Below are positions 1 to 9,418 of a DNA stretch of 46,070 nt, piece after piece; the stretch's first letter is position 1; the number at the start of each line of letters is the position of its first letter. The stretch comes from Gammaproteobacteria bacterium (GTDB lineage Bacteria; Pseudomonadota; Gammaproteobacteria; HK1), in contig JAABYT010000025.1 in assembly GCA_011775625.1 (NCBI GenBank), forward strand, positions 75,899 through 121,968, given 5' to 3'. The position numbers were made by a program, and so were the translations under genes. Below the pieces are notes generated by a model, which was given only the letters and a program-made list of their open reading frames with translations, made no database searches and was not told the origin of the DNA.

Positions 1-222
1 CACCAGCTGCCGTTCGTCACCATGAGCGCCATCATGGGCGGGAACGTGCGCGTTGGCCTCGAGGACAGTCTCTACGCCGGCAAGGGAAAGCTGGCCACCA
101 GCAACGCGGAGCAGGTGAGCATCATCCGGTCCGTCGTCGAGAATCTGTCGCTGGAGATTGCGACTCCCGCCGAGGCGCGTGAGATGCTCCAGCTCAAAGG
201 CGGTGACCAGGTAGGATTCTGA
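1..222 (+). CDS. BKACE family protein (beta-keto acid cleavage enzyme, DUF849), 3' end only
   Basis: Only the last 73 codons lie in the window; the frame is open from base 1. The run GGNVRVGLEDSLY followed by a Lys/Gly stretch and SNAEQV is the C-terminal signature of the BKACE (DUF849, 3-keto-5-aminohexanoate cleavage) TIM-barrel family. Known members condense a beta-keto acid with acetyl-CoA and release acetoacetate plus a new CoA ester. The same block, [13 protein letters not shown], occurs in the complete paralogue near the right end of this window. The substrate cannot be told from this fragment. It is convergent with the EmrA-like gene, with a hairpin between them. Confidence 0.85.
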   Translation, partial: HQLPFVTMSAIMGGNVRVGLEDSLYAGKGKLATSNAEQVSIIRSVVENLSLEIATPAEAREMLQLKGGDQVGF

Positions 223-256
223 GCCGCCGGAGCGGGGTGAGCAACGCGCCGCGGAG

Positions 257-275
257 CGGCCTCGCGAAGAGGCCG
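257..275. terminator. Hairpin between convergent genes, possible bidirectional terminator
   Basis: CGGCCTC-GCGAA-GAGGCCG forms a perfect 7-bp stem with a 5-nt loop, placed between the BKACE stop at 222 and the EmrA-like stop at 289. No T-run follows on either strand, so it is not a textbook intrinsic terminator. Its role in ending transcription or protecting 3' ends is inferred from position. Confidence 0.4.
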
Positions 276-288
276 GCGGACGCCGCGT

Positions 289-1428
289 TCAGTCGCGGTC
301 GCTGCTCCTGTCGAGGGCGAGGGCGCGGCGCACGAACTCCGGCAGGCGCCACTCGGCGAAGGCGTCGGGCACCAGGCTCGCCAATTCGCGCTCCTTACCG
401 GTGTCGATGCTGACCCGGACCGTCATGCCCGCGCGCAGTATCGGCTCGTCCTCGGTGCGCTCGATGCGCAGCGAGACCGGCACCCTCTGCACGACCTTGA
501 CCCAGTTGCCGGTGGCATTCTGGGGCGGCAGCAGGGCGAACTCGGCACCGGTGGCCGGGGCGATGGTGTCGACGAAGGCGCGCCACTCGTGATCCGGATA
601 GGCATCGACCGCGACGTTCGCCGGCTGCCCCGGGGACACGTTGGTCAGCTCCGTTTCCTTGAGGTTGGCCTCCACCCAGACCTGTGACGTCTCGATGAGG
701 CTGAAAATCGCGCTGCCTTCCTTGACGTACTCGCCGACCTGCAGCTTCATGTTGCTGACGACACCGTGCGCCGGCGCCGTGATCAGGGTGCGCTGCAGAT
801 CCACCGCGGCCTGATCGCGGATCGCCACGGCGCGGCGAAAGCGTGGGTGCTGTTCGACCGGCAGGTCCGGATCGCCGCCGAGCGCGGCGATGCTGCGCGC
901 GATGCGCTGGTCGATCTTGCGCAGCGATTCCTCTTCGACCTTGAGCTCATGCAGCGCCTGGTCGTAGGCCTCCTCGCTGCCCATGCCGCGTTGCTTGAGC
1001 TTCTTCTGGCGTTCGAACTGCTGTTTGAGGAAACGCAGCCGCTCGCGCGCCTCTGCCGCCTCGGCATGGGCCTCGCGAACATCGAAACGCAGCTGCGCAA
1101 TGTCGGTGCGGATGACCGCGGTCTGCGCATCGGCCTCGGCAACGGCGATGCGGAACGGCACCGGGTCTATGGAGAAGAGACGCTGGCCCGGCTCGACCAG
1201 CTGGTTGTCCTCCACGTGCACGCCGACGACGCGGCCGGACACGTCGGCACTGACCGCCACGATGTCGGCCTTCACGTAGGCATTCTCGGTGACCACGTGA
1301 CGGCCCCCGCTGAGGTAGATCTCCAGGGCCACGATGCCCGCCGCCAGAGGCACGACCACCATCAGCGCCAGGCGCACCAGGCGCCTGGTGTGGAATCGCT
1401 TTCGCTTGCCGGCCTTTTTCGCGCTCAC
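289..1428 (-). CDS. HlyD/EmrA-type periplasmic adaptor (membrane fusion protein) of a multidrug efflux system
   Basis: 379 aa. A cytoplasmic Lys/Arg-rich N terminus is followed by one membrane segment at about residues 17-37. Next come a biotinyl-lipoyl-like half motif (VSGRVVGVHVEDNQLV), a long helical hairpin (about 95-185, Glu/Arg/Gln-rich), the second lipoyl half (TAPAHGVVSNMKLQVGEYV) and a beta-barrel region. This is the EmrA/HlyD order. Family members link an inner-membrane pump to TolC. It lies 3 bp downstream of a MarR regulator, the usual emrRAB arrangement, but no EmrB-type DHA2 transporter follows: the next gene is convergent BKACE. The pump partner must be encoded elsewhere or has been lost. 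Confidence 0.9.
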   Translation of the reverse strand: MSAKKAGKRKRFHTRRLVRLALMVVVPLAAGIVALEIYLSGGRHVVTENAYVKADIVAVSADVSGRVVGVHVEDNQLVEPGQRLFSIDPVPFRIAVAEADAQTAVIRTDIAQLRFDVREAHAEAAEARERLRFLKQQFERQKKLKQRGMGSEEAYDQALHELKVEEESLRKIDQRIARSIAALGGDPDLPVEQHPRFRRAVAIRDQAAVDLQRTLITAPAHGVVSNMKLQVGEYVKEGSAIFSLIETSQVWVEANLKETELTNVSPGQPANVAVDAYPDHEWRAFVDTIAPATGAEFALLPPQNATGNWVKVVQRVPVSLRIERTEDEPILRAGMTVRVSIDTGKERELASLVPDAFAEWRLPEFVRRALALDRSSDRD

Positions 1429-1431
1429 CGC

Positions 1432-1905
1432 TCAACGCCCTCCCTGGCCGTTGCCCCGGGTGCCGCCGTTGACGTGCGCCATGAGATTGGACTTGATGGT
1501 CAGCAGGGTGTCGACGAAGCGGTCCCGATCGTCGGCGCTCAGGCCCGAGAGCGCGTCCTCGCGCACCCCCGCGGCGATGTCGCGCATCACCTGCATGGGC
1601 TCCTCCACCTGGTCGGTGAGAAATACCCGCTTCGCCCGCCGATCGTCCGGGTCCGCGGCGCGCCGCACCCAGCCGTTGGACTCGAGCCGATCGAGCAGCC
1701 GGCCGAGGCTCGGCTTCTCCAGCTCCAGGGTCTCCGCCAGCTCTGACTGGGTAATGCCGTCCTTGCGGTACAGGTGAGTGAGTACCCACCACTGGGAGCG
1801 TGTCAGGCCCAGGTCGCGGATGCGTCGGTCGTAAGTGGTGCGCAGCAGACGCGCGACATCGTGGAGGATGAAGCCGAAATTGCGTTGCAGGTTCTCGCGC
1901 AGCAT
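1432..1905 (-). CDS. MarR family transcriptional regulator
   Basis: 157 aa from the ATG at 1905. The winged-helix domain is clear: GLTRSQWWVLTHLYRKDGITQSELAETLELEKPS is the helix-turn-helix region and the DRR wing follows (ADPDDRRAKRVFLT). Family members are dimeric repressors released by small phenolic or lipophilic ligands. An upstream in-frame start at 1950 would run through the promoter, so the internal ATG is preferred. There is no Shine-Dalgarno sequence before it (TTCCCCC), and the predicted transcription start falls on the ATG itself. It probably represses itself and the co-transcribed EmrA-like gene. Confidence 0.88.
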   Translation of the reverse strand: MLRENLQRNFGFILHDVARLLRTTYDRRIRDLGLTRSQWWVLTHLYRKDGITQSELAETLELEKPSLGRLLDRLESNGWVRRAADPDDRRAKRVFLTDQVEEPMQVMRDIAAGVREDALSGLSADDRDRFVDTLLTIKSNLMAHVNGGTRGNGQGGR

Positions 1906-1912
1906 GGGGGAA

Positions 1913-1941
1913 ATTTTAATTGCATAGCTTACTATAAGCAA
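1913..1941 (-). promoter_or_regulatory. Sigma70-type promoter of marR with overlapping palindromic operator
   Basis: On the minus strand TTGCTT (1941-1936), a 17-nt spacer and TAAAAT (1918-1913) form a good promoter. Seven bases separate the -10 box from the A of the marR ATG, so transcription should start at or next to the start codon. A perfect inverted repeat GCTTA-CTA-TAAGC (1927-1939) overlaps the -35 box and spacer, with outer ATAGC/GCTAT arms at 1924-1928 and 1943-1947. Placement and symmetry fit a MarR autoregulatory operator; binding is inferred. Confidence 0.6.
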
Positions 1942-2016
1942 GGCTATCAATTTCCCGGCGCCAGCGGCAGCATCCGGGCTGCACGCTGGCGACGCGGCCG
2001 CGGATGGCTCGTCGCG

Positions 2017-2048
2017 GGGCGGGCCGGCGCCGTCGGCCGTCCCCGCCC
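2017..2048. other. GC-rich hairpin downstream of sthA
   Basis: GGGCGGG (2017-2023) pairs with CCCGCCC (2042-2048), with an inner CGGC/GCCG stem. It lies between the sthA stop and the marR promoter and could end sthA transcription, but has no T-run. Confidence 0.3.
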
Positions 2049-2068
2049 GGGCGCTCGACAGGCGGCCT

Positions 2069-3465
<1,397 letters not shown>

Positions 3466-3469
<4 letters not shown>

Positions 3470-3936
3470 TCATTTCCCCCGCTCGATGATTTCCGGTGGG
3501 GCACTTGCAGCATGAATGTCACGGGGCCGTCGTTGACGAGCGACACGCGCATGTGCGCGCCGAACTCACCGCTGGCAACCTCTTCGTGCCGGGCGCGTGC
3601 CTGCCCGAGAAGATAGGCGAACAGGCGCCGGCCGACATCCGGCGGCGCCGCCGGCGAGAGACTCGGCCGCATGCCGCTCGCTGTGTCGGCCGGTAGGGTG
3701 AACTGCGGCACCAGCAGCACGCCGCCGTTAATTTCAGTCACGCTGCGATTCATTCTGTCCTTTTCGTCGGGAAATACGCGGTAACCGAGCAGGCGTTCGA
3801 GCATCCGCTCGGCGTCGCTTTCCCGGTCGCCTTTTTCGACGCCGACGAACACGCAAAGACCCGGCCCGATGCGACCCACGACTCGCTCGTCGATGGACAC
3901 CGAGGCTTCGGTCACGCGTTGCAGCAGGGCAAGCAT
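3466..3936 (-). CDS. dtd: D-aminoacyl-tRNA deacylase
   Basis: 156 aa. Hydrolyses D-amino acids (and Gly from tRNA-Ala) off mischarged tRNAs. It starts [13 protein letters not shown], as expected for DTD, and carries both family motifs: the QFTL motif, here VPQFTL rather than the more common SQFTL, and NDGPVT near residue 135, matching NxGPVT. The 3' end overlaps sthA by 4 bp and the 5' end lies 25 bp after typA, suggesting a typA-dtd-sthA transcript. Confidence 0.95.
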
Positions 3937-3961
3937 ACGGATATGCGTCGCACCGGGCGTC

Positions 3962-5833
3962 TCAGGAAGCGGCGCGCGCCGCCCGCTTGCGCTCGTGCTC
4001 CTTGAGCAGCTTCTTGCGCACGCGGATGCTGGCCGGAGTCACTTCCACCAGCTCGTCGTCGTCGATGAGCTCGAGGGCCTGCTCCAGGGTGAGCCGGATG
4101 GGCGGCGTGAGCAGGATATTCTCATCGCTGCCGGCGGCGCGGATGTTCGTCAGCTGCTTGGCCTTCATGGGATTGACCACCAGATCGTTGGCGCGTGAAT
4201 GGATGCCGATAATCATGCCTTCGTAGACTTCCTCGCCGGGGCCGATGAACAGCCGGCCGCGTTCCTGCAGGTTGAACAGCGCATAGGCGAGGCTCCTGCC
4301 GGCGGAGTTCGCCACCAGCGCGCCGTTTCCCCGCTGGGCGATGTTGCCCTCGCGGCAGGGGCCGTAATGCGAGAAAGTGTGATAGATGAGCCCGCTGCCG
4401 GAGGTGCTGGTGAGAAACTCCGTGCGGAAACCGATGAGACCGCGGGCCGGGATCGTGTAGTCGAGCCGCACCCGGCCGCGTCCGTCGGGGCGCATGTCCT
4501 CGAGGGTTCCCCGCCGTGCGGCGAGGGCCTCCATGATCGTGCCCTGGCGGCTCTCCTCGACGTCGACGGTGAGCTGCTCGAACGGCTCGCAGCGCCGGCC
4601 GTCGATGTCCTTGATGATCACGCGCGGGCGGGAGATGGCGAGCTCGTAGCCCTCGCGCCGCATGTTCTCGATGAGTATCGCCAGGTGCAGCTCGCCCCGT
4701 CCCGAGACCAGGAATCGATCCGGATCGCCGGTGTCCTCTACACGCAGCGCCACGTTATGGATGAGCTCTCGCGTCAGACGCTCGCGAATCTGTCGACTGG
4801 TGAGGAACTTGCCCTCGCGGCCCGCCAGCGGTGATGTGTTGACGAGAAAATCCATGCTCACGGTCGGCTCGTCGACGCTCAGCGGCGGCAGCGCCTCGAG
4901 CGCGTCGGGATCGCACAGCGTATCGGATATGTGCGGCGCCTCGATGCCGGTGAGCGCGACGATATCACCGGCCGACGCGGAATCGCTTTCGACGCGTTTG
5001 AGCCCCTGCGCATGCAGCACCTGAAGGACGCGGGCGTGGCGCACCGCGCCGGCGCTGTCAACGACGGCGACCGGCATATTGGTGTGCACCGAGCCGCGTT
5101 CGATACGGCCGATGGCGATGGCTCCCACGTAGCTCGAGTAGTCGAGGCTGCTTATCTGCATCTGGAACGGGCCGTCCTGGTCGACCCGTGGCGGTGGAAC
5201 GCGCTCGACGATGGTCTCGAGCAGGGGCGTCATGTCGCCGTTCACGGTAATCGGCTCACGACTCGCGTAGCCATGCAATGCGGACGCGTAGACGACGGGA
5301 AAATCCAGCTGCGTCTCGCTCGCTCCCAATCTGTCGAAGAGATCGAACGTCTCGTTGAGCACCCACTCTGGCCGCGCCCCGGGGCGATCGATCTTGTTGA
5401 TGACGACGATGGGATCGAGGCCCCTGGAGAACGCCTTCTGGGTGACGAAACGCGTCTGCGGCATCGGTCCCTCGACCGCGTCGACGAGCAGCAGCACCGA
5501 GTCCACCATGCTCAGCACGCGCTCCACTTCGCCACCGAAGTCGGCGTGACCGGGCGTGTCAACGATATTGATGCGGTAACCATGCCAGTCGATGGCAGTC
5601 GTCTTGGAAAGAATCGTGATGCCGCGCTCGCGCTCGAGATCGTTGCTGTCCATGGCGCGGTCCGGCGGCGCCGCGCGCGCATCGAGAGTGCCCGACTGCT
5701 GCAGCAGCCGATCCACGAGCGTCGTCTTGCCGTGATCGACGTGGGCGATGATGGCGATGTTGCGCAACGCATCGACGCCGTGCGCCTCGCGCGCGCGGCG
5801 AGCGAGCGTGTGGGGGCGATCGTTACTGTCCAA
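3962..5833 (-). CDS. typA: Translational GTPase TypA/BipA
   Basis: Ribosome-associated GTPase of the EF-G class, involved in 50S assembly and stress or cold growth. The G motifs are intact: [24 protein letters not shown] and [13 protein letters not shown]-like domains III and V and the BipA C-terminal domain follow ([29 protein letters not shown]). The start is uncertain. The only upstream ATGs lie inside the DUF924 gene, so the real start is a TTG at 5833 (overlapping DUF924 by 11 bp) or a TTG at 5767, just before [13 protein letters not shown]. coli BipA begins about five residues before that motif, so 5767 gives the closer length. The N-terminal extension to 5833 may be untranslated. Confidence 0.95.
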   Translation of the reverse strand: MDSNDRPHTLARRAREAHGVDALRNIAIIAHVDHGKTTLVDRLLQQSGTLDARAAPPDRAMDSNDLERERGITILSKTTAIDWHGYRINIVDTPGHADFGGEVERVLSMVDSVLLLVDAVEGPMPQTRFVTQKAFSRGLDPIVVINKIDRPGARPEWVLNETFDLFDRLGASETQLDFPVVYASALHGYASREPITVNGDMTPLLETIVERVPPPRVDQDGPFQMQISSLDYSSYVGAIAIGRIERGSVHTNMPVAVVDSAGAVRHARVLQVLHAQGLKRVESDSASAGDIVALTGIEAPHISDTLCDPDALEALPPLSVDEPTVSMDFLVNTSPLAGREGKFLTSRQIRERLTRELIHNVALRVEDTGDPDRFLVSGRGELHLAILIENMRREGYELAISRPRVIIKDIDGRRCEPFEQLTVDVEESRQGTIMEALAARRGTLEDMRPDGRGRVRLDYTIPARGLIGFRTEFLTSTSGSGLIYHTFSHYGPCREGNIAQRGNGALVANSAGRSLAYALFNLQERGRLFIGPGEEVYEGMIIGIHSRANDLVVNPMKAKQLTNIRAAGSDENILLTPPIRLTLEQALELIDDDELVEVTPASIRVRKKLLKEHERKRAARAAS

Positions 5834-6452
5834 AACGTGGTGCGTCTTCGGCGAGATAGGCTTCTTCTTCAGGTGTGGTGTCCCGGCCGAGCACCGCATT
5901 TCGGTGTGGGAAGCGTCCAAATCTGTCGATGATGTCGCGGTGCTGGCGCGCATACTCGAGGTTCTCGGTCATCTGCCTGCGCAGATCTTCGGGTGCCTCT
6001 TCGGCGAGTGATTCGAAGTGCCGAACCGACAGCGCCTGGATATCGCGATCCTCGGCGTGCTCCAGGGGCAGATAGAAGAAAGTGCGCTCTATGAGGGAGA
6101 GCTGTCGATCGTGCCCATGCGCGATGCCCTCCATGCACAGCGCGAGCGCGCGGTCGTCCTGCAGGTACGCCGCGCGCGTGCCCCGGTGGATGTTGCGCGA
6201 GAGCTGGTCGAGCAGCACGATCAGCGCCATTCGGCCGCGGGGCGAGTCTTTCCAGTGATCGAGCGCCCCCTCGGCTGCCGCTGCGAGGGTCGCGGCGAAA
6301 CGCTCGCTGCACTCGCGGTCGAAGGACGCATGGCCTTTGAACCAGACCCGATTACGGCGCGCGAGGGCTTGCGGATCGCTCGCCGCATCGGCGAACCAGA
6401 ACGCGAGCACCTCCTCGGCGTCGGACACCCCGTTCGAAACTTCGCTCGTCAC
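5823..6452 (-). CDS. DUF924 family protein
   Basis: 209 aa. It begins with the family's EVLAFWFADAASDP and keeps the central LDQLSRNIHRGTRAAYLQD and the FFYLPLEHAED motif. The fold is a helical TPR-like bundle and no reaction is established. It sits 8 bp after nfeD and overlaps or abuts typA, so it is probably in the same transcription unit. No signal peptide or membrane segment is visible, so a cytoplasmic protein is expected. Confidence 0.9.
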   Translation of the reverse strand: MTSEVSNGVSDAEEVLAFWFADAASDPQALARRNRVWFKGHASFDRECSERFAATLAAAAEGALDHWKDSPRGRMALIVLLDQLSRNIHRGTRAAYLQDDRALALCMEGIAHGHDRQLSLIERTFFYLPLEHAEDRDIQALSVRHFESLAEEAPEDLRRQMTENLEYARQHRDIIDRFGRFPHRNAVLGRDTTPEEEAYLAEDAPRFGQ

Positions 6453-6460
6453 GCGCGCAG

Positions 6461-6922
6461 TCAGCCGGCTCTGTCGGCGATGGCGGCGCGCAACACGACG
6501 CCGTCGACGCCTTCGATGATCACCTTGGTGCCGGCCTCACAGTCTTCACAGCTGATCTTCCAGGTGGAATCATCCACGCGGATTTTCCCCTGACCGTTGA
6601 CGACCGGCTCGCTCAACGTGAAGGTGCGCCCAACGTACTGCTGGCCGCGCAGATTGAGATTCGGCAGGTCGGTCTTGAGGGGATGAGTAGTCAGATAGCG
6701 GCGTGCGACGACCACGCTTGCTACCGATAGAATCGCGAAAATCAGCAGCTGATACTCCCATGATAGTTCCGGGATCAGCCAGAGCACGATGCCGACGATG
6801 CCGGCGGAGATCCCCAGCCACAGCAGGAATGCACCCGGCGCGAAGATCTCGATGATGGCGAGCGCCACACCGAGCACCAGCCAGTGCCAGAATTCGAGAC
6901 CCTCGAAAAAGCCGGTCATCAA
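6461..6922 (-). CDS. NfeD family membrane protein, QmcA partner
   Basis: 153 aa short-form NfeD. Two to three hydrophobic segments lie in residues 11-75 (WLVLGVALAIIEIFAPGAFLLW and following). A C-terminal OB-fold domain follows: a Gly-Arg run, then a KIRVDDSTWKISCED stretch typical of NfeD-C. Short NfeD proteins partner SPFH/stomatin proteins in the inner membrane. Its start overlaps the qmcA stop (ATGA), the conserved qmcA-nfeD pairing, which supports coupled expression. E. coli YbbK is the analogue. Molecular function is not established. Confidence 0.9.
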   Translation of the reverse strand: MMTGFFEGLEFWHWLVLGVALAIIEIFAPGAFLLWLGISAGIVGIVLWLIPELSWEYQLLIFAILSVASVVVARRYLTTHPLKTDLPNLNLRGQQYVGRTFTLSEPVVNGQGKIRVDDSTWKISCEDCEAGTKVIIEGVDGVVLRAAIADRAG

Positions 6923-7848
6923 TCGGTAGCGCTTTTCTGAGCGAAGGTCGCTTTGGCGAGCTCGCCGATGCCGCCAAGGGCGCCTATGAGGCTGGTGGCC
7001 TCAATCGGCATGAAGATGATCTTCTCGTTCTGAGCGGTGGCCATTTCCCTGACGGCGTCGACGTACTTCTGGGCGACGAAATAGTTGATGGCCTGAACGT
7101 TGCCGTCCTCGATGGCCTTTGAAACCATTTGCGTGGCACGCGCCTCGGCCTCCGCAAGCCGCTCGCGCGCCTCGGCGTCGCGATATGCGGCCTCCTTGCG
7201 GCCTTCCGCCTCCAGTATCGCCGCCTGCTTCTCGCCCTCGGCTCTGAGAATCTCTGATTCCCGTTCGCCCTGAGCCTCGAGAATGACGGCGCGCTTCTCG
7301 CGCTCGGCTTTCATCTGTCGCGCCATGGCGTCGACCAGATCCCGCGGCGGCGCGATGTCCTTGATCTCGATGCGGGTCACCTTCACGCCCCACGGCGAGG
7401 TGGCGTCGTCGACGATGTTCAACAGTCGCTGATTGATATCGTCGCGCTTGGACAGCAGCTCGTCGAGATCCATCGAGCCCATCACGGTTCGTATATTCGT
7501 CATGGTCAGATTGACGATGGCATGGGTCAGATTGTTGACCTCGTATGCCGCCCGGGCCGCACTCAGCACCTGGAAGAACACCACGCCGTCGACTGAGACC
7601 ATGGCGTTGTCGCGGGTGATGACCTCCTGAGTCGGCACGTCGAGCACCGTCTCCATCATGTTCATCTTTGCCCCGATCTGATCGAACACGGGCACGATGA
7701 CGTGCAGACCCGGATCGAGGGTCTTGGTGTATCGGCCGAAACGTTCCACCGTGTAGTTGAATCCCTGGGCGACCCGGCGAACGCCCATGAACACGAGAAC
7801 CACGGCGAAGACGAAGATCGCGATGATTACTGCAGGCGTGCCTTGCAT
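6919..7848 (-). CDS. qmcA: SPFH/stomatin-like inner-membrane protein
   Basis: 309 aa, very close to E. coli QmcA (305 aa). An N-terminal membrane helix (about 5-25) precedes the SPFH domain (NYTVERFGRYTKTLDPGLH and LTMTNIRTVMGSMDLDELL). A long Ala/Glu/Arg coiled coil (about 185-250) and the QAINYFVAQKYVDAV segment follow. Members form large cages or rafts in the inner membrane, often around proteases. The ATG at 7848 has a GGAG Shine-Dalgarno eight bases upstream; longer in-frame extensions run antisense through the next gene and are rejected. First gene of the minus-strand run towards sthA. Confidence 0.95.
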   Translation of the reverse strand: MQGTPAVIIAIFVFAVVLVFMGVRRVAQGFNYTVERFGRYTKTLDPGLHVIVPVFDQIGAKMNMMETVLDVPTQEVITRDNAMVSVDGVVFFQVLSAARAAYEVNNLTHAIVNLTMTNIRTVMGSMDLDELLSKRDDINQRLLNIVDDATSPWGVKVTRIEIKDIAPPRDLVDAMARQMKAEREKRAVILEAQGERESEILRAEGEKQAAILEAEGRKEAAYRDAEARERLAEAEARATQMVSKAIEDGNVQAINYFVAQKYVDAVREMATAQNEKIIFMPIEATSLIGALGGIGELAKATFAQKSATD

Positions 7849-7863
7849 CCTCAATACTCCACA

Positions 7864-7893
7864 TTGGCTCGGCTGAGCTTGGACCTTAGTATA
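7864..7893. promoter_or_regulatory. Overlapping divergent promoters (plus strand: 8002 gene; minus strand: qmcA)
   Basis: Plus strand: TTGGCT (7864-7869), 17-nt spacer, TAGTAT (7887-7892), pointing to the gene at 8002. Minus strand: a near-consensus TATACT (-10) at 7893-7888 pointing to qmcA, with a poor -35. The two -10 boxes share five bases, so the promoters should compete. Sequence-based prediction only. Confidence 0.45.
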
Positions 7894-8001
7894 GCGGGCC
7901 GGGAGACGGTCGGGCGGCACTTTTCGTCTCGCCTCGACGGTGGCAGAGTGTCGCGCACAGGCAGACAGGCAGCAGCAGTGGATAACAGCGTCATCCGTGC
8001 C

Positions 8002-8556
8002 ATGGCCCGCTGGCCGAACGTGCCCTCGGTGTACGGCTGGATGTCGTTGGATCGCCGCGGGCGCTGGTGCCTGCAGGGCAAGCCGGTGCTGCACCGGGGA
8101 GCCATCGGGTTCATGAACAGAAACTATGCCTGCACGGATCGCGGCCTGTGGTATTTCCAGAACGGTCCGCAGCGCGTATTCGTGGATCTGGAATACACTC
8201 CCCTCGTCTTCACTCTCGATGGCTCGCGAAACCTTCTCGACCATACGGGACGGCCTGCCGGTCAGGTGCTCGAAGCGTGGATCGATGAGGAAGGGAACCT
8301 GCTGCTGATGGGTGAGCGCGGAATCGGCCTGCTGTGCGATCGAGACTTGCAATCACTGGCCGACGATTTTCACTACGAAGACGACAGCGTTTGCGACGAA
8401 GAGGGCATCGCCAGTCTGCTCGAAGGCTCAGCCGCAACCAGCGTCCATCTCAACTGGTATGGGCAGCGAATCCCCATCGCGACGATTCAGCGCCAGCGCG
8501 TCGCCGAAGAGTTCGGTTTCGAACCGCGCCCTCGCGCCGACGATGTCGATGAATGA
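8002..8556 (+). CDS. Conserved hypothetical protein (MARWPNVPxVYGW family)
   Basis: 184 aa. I recognise the start, MARWPNVPSVYGWMSLDRRGRW, as that of a short proteobacterial family of unknown function found in many beta- and gammaproteobacteria. I will not assign a Pfam number from memory. Further conserved-looking stretches are NRNYACTDRGLWYFQNGPQRV and an acidic middle (DDFHYEDDSVCDEEG). No signal peptide or membrane helix is seen. A GTG at 7978 in frame would add eight residues; the ATG gives the family start. The 3' end overlaps the PqiA-domain gene, so the two are probably co-expressed. Confidence 0.8.
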   Translation: MARWPNVPSVYGWMSLDRRGRWCLQGKPVLHRGAIGFMNRNYACTDRGLWYFQNGPQRVFVDLEYTPLVFTLDGSRNLLDHTGRPAGQVLEAWIDEEGNLLLMGERGIGLLCDRDLQSLADDFHYEDDSVCDEEGIASLLEGSAATSVHLNWYGQRIPIATIQRQRVAEEFGFEPRPRADDVDE

Positions 8557-9418
8557 TCGACTGCGCCCGCGTCTCGTAGCGCCGGCTTTTTACGCCGTCG
8601 CGCTTGCGCTCGCCACTTTCATCATCGCAAACGCCAACGAGGCTTCGCGTGCGTACGAGTCCGTCTCGGCCCAGGAGAGCGTCTCGGCGAAAACCGATCG
8701 CGCGCTCAGGAAGGTATTGGAGACCCTGTCACTGGGACTCTACGGCGGGGCAACCGAGCTTTCCGGGCGGCTCGCGGATGCCGTCGACGTGGCTCAATTC
8801 CACGAGGCGCGGGCGGCCGGCACGGGCTGGCTGCTGCTCGGCTTGAGCGCCGCGTTTCTTGCCTTCGTGGTGATGACGGAAAAGGCGGGGCGTCGGCGCG
8901 CGAGCGCGCGCATTATTCGGCATTTTTTCGGCGTGTCGGCTGTCTTTCTTCTCGTGGGCCTGCTCGCACCCATTCTCACGGTTGTCGTCCACGAGGAGAT
9001 TACCCTGCTCGGGCGCGTCGTTCTTCAGCACGAGTCCAAGGGCATCATCACGACGATCCACAAGCTTTTCCTGGTGCAGAACTACTTCGTCGCATTGCTT
9101 CTGGTCGTTTTCAGCGTGCTGCTCCCGGCGCTGAAGATCATTCTGTCTCTGATCGCTCTGCACGTTGGTCATGCGCGCACCCGGCGAACCAGCGTATTCG
9201 TCGTGAAAACCATAGGTCGCTGGTCGATGACCGATGTTTTCGTGGTCGCAGTGCTGCTCGCTTTCCTGACCGCGGACACCGCTCAGCTGACGGATGCGAC
9301 GCTCGGACCGGGGCTTTACTTCTTTGCCGGCTACGGCCTGCTCTCGATCGCAGCCGGCCAGATGATGATCGGGTACGAGGGGCGGTCTGCAGGCGTGTCA
9401 GTGACTCACGACCAGTGA
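8543..9418 (+). CDS. Paraquat-inducible protein A (PqiA) domain membrane protein
   Basis: 291 aa from the ATG at 8543; a second ATG at 8549 is equally possible. A first membrane helix at about 13-29 is followed by a periplasmic stretch containing repeated ESVSA and then several helices. The PqiA signature is in the second half: LVQNYFVALLLVVFSVLLPALKI and GRWSMTDVFVVAVLLAFL. PqiA/LetA proteins are the inner-membrane partners of MCE (PqiB/LetB) lipid-transport tunnels. Here there is one PqiA domain and no MCE gene nearby, and the usual zinc-binding cysteines are not visible. Its 3' end overlaps convergent pcm by 21 bp. Confidence 0.85.
   Translation: MSMNDRLRPRLVAPAFYAVALALATFIIANANEASRAYESVSAQESVSAKTDRALRKVLETLSLGLYGGATELSGRLADAVDVAQFHEARAAGTGWLLLGLSAAFLAFVVMTEKAGRRRASARIIRHFFGVSAVFLLVGLLAPILTVVVHEEITLLGRVVLQHESKGIITTIHKLFLVQNYFVALLLVVFSVLLPALKIILSLIALHVGHARTRRTSVFVVKTIGRWSMTDVFVVAVLLAFLTADTAQLTDATLGPGLYFFAGYGLLSIAAGQMMIGYEGRSAGVSVTHDQ

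Noticed and set aside
6919-8352. N-terminal extension of qmcA to 8352
   Set aside because: It runs antisense through the 8002 gene and across both predicted promoters; the ATG at 7848 has a Shine-Dalgarno and matches E. coli QmcA.
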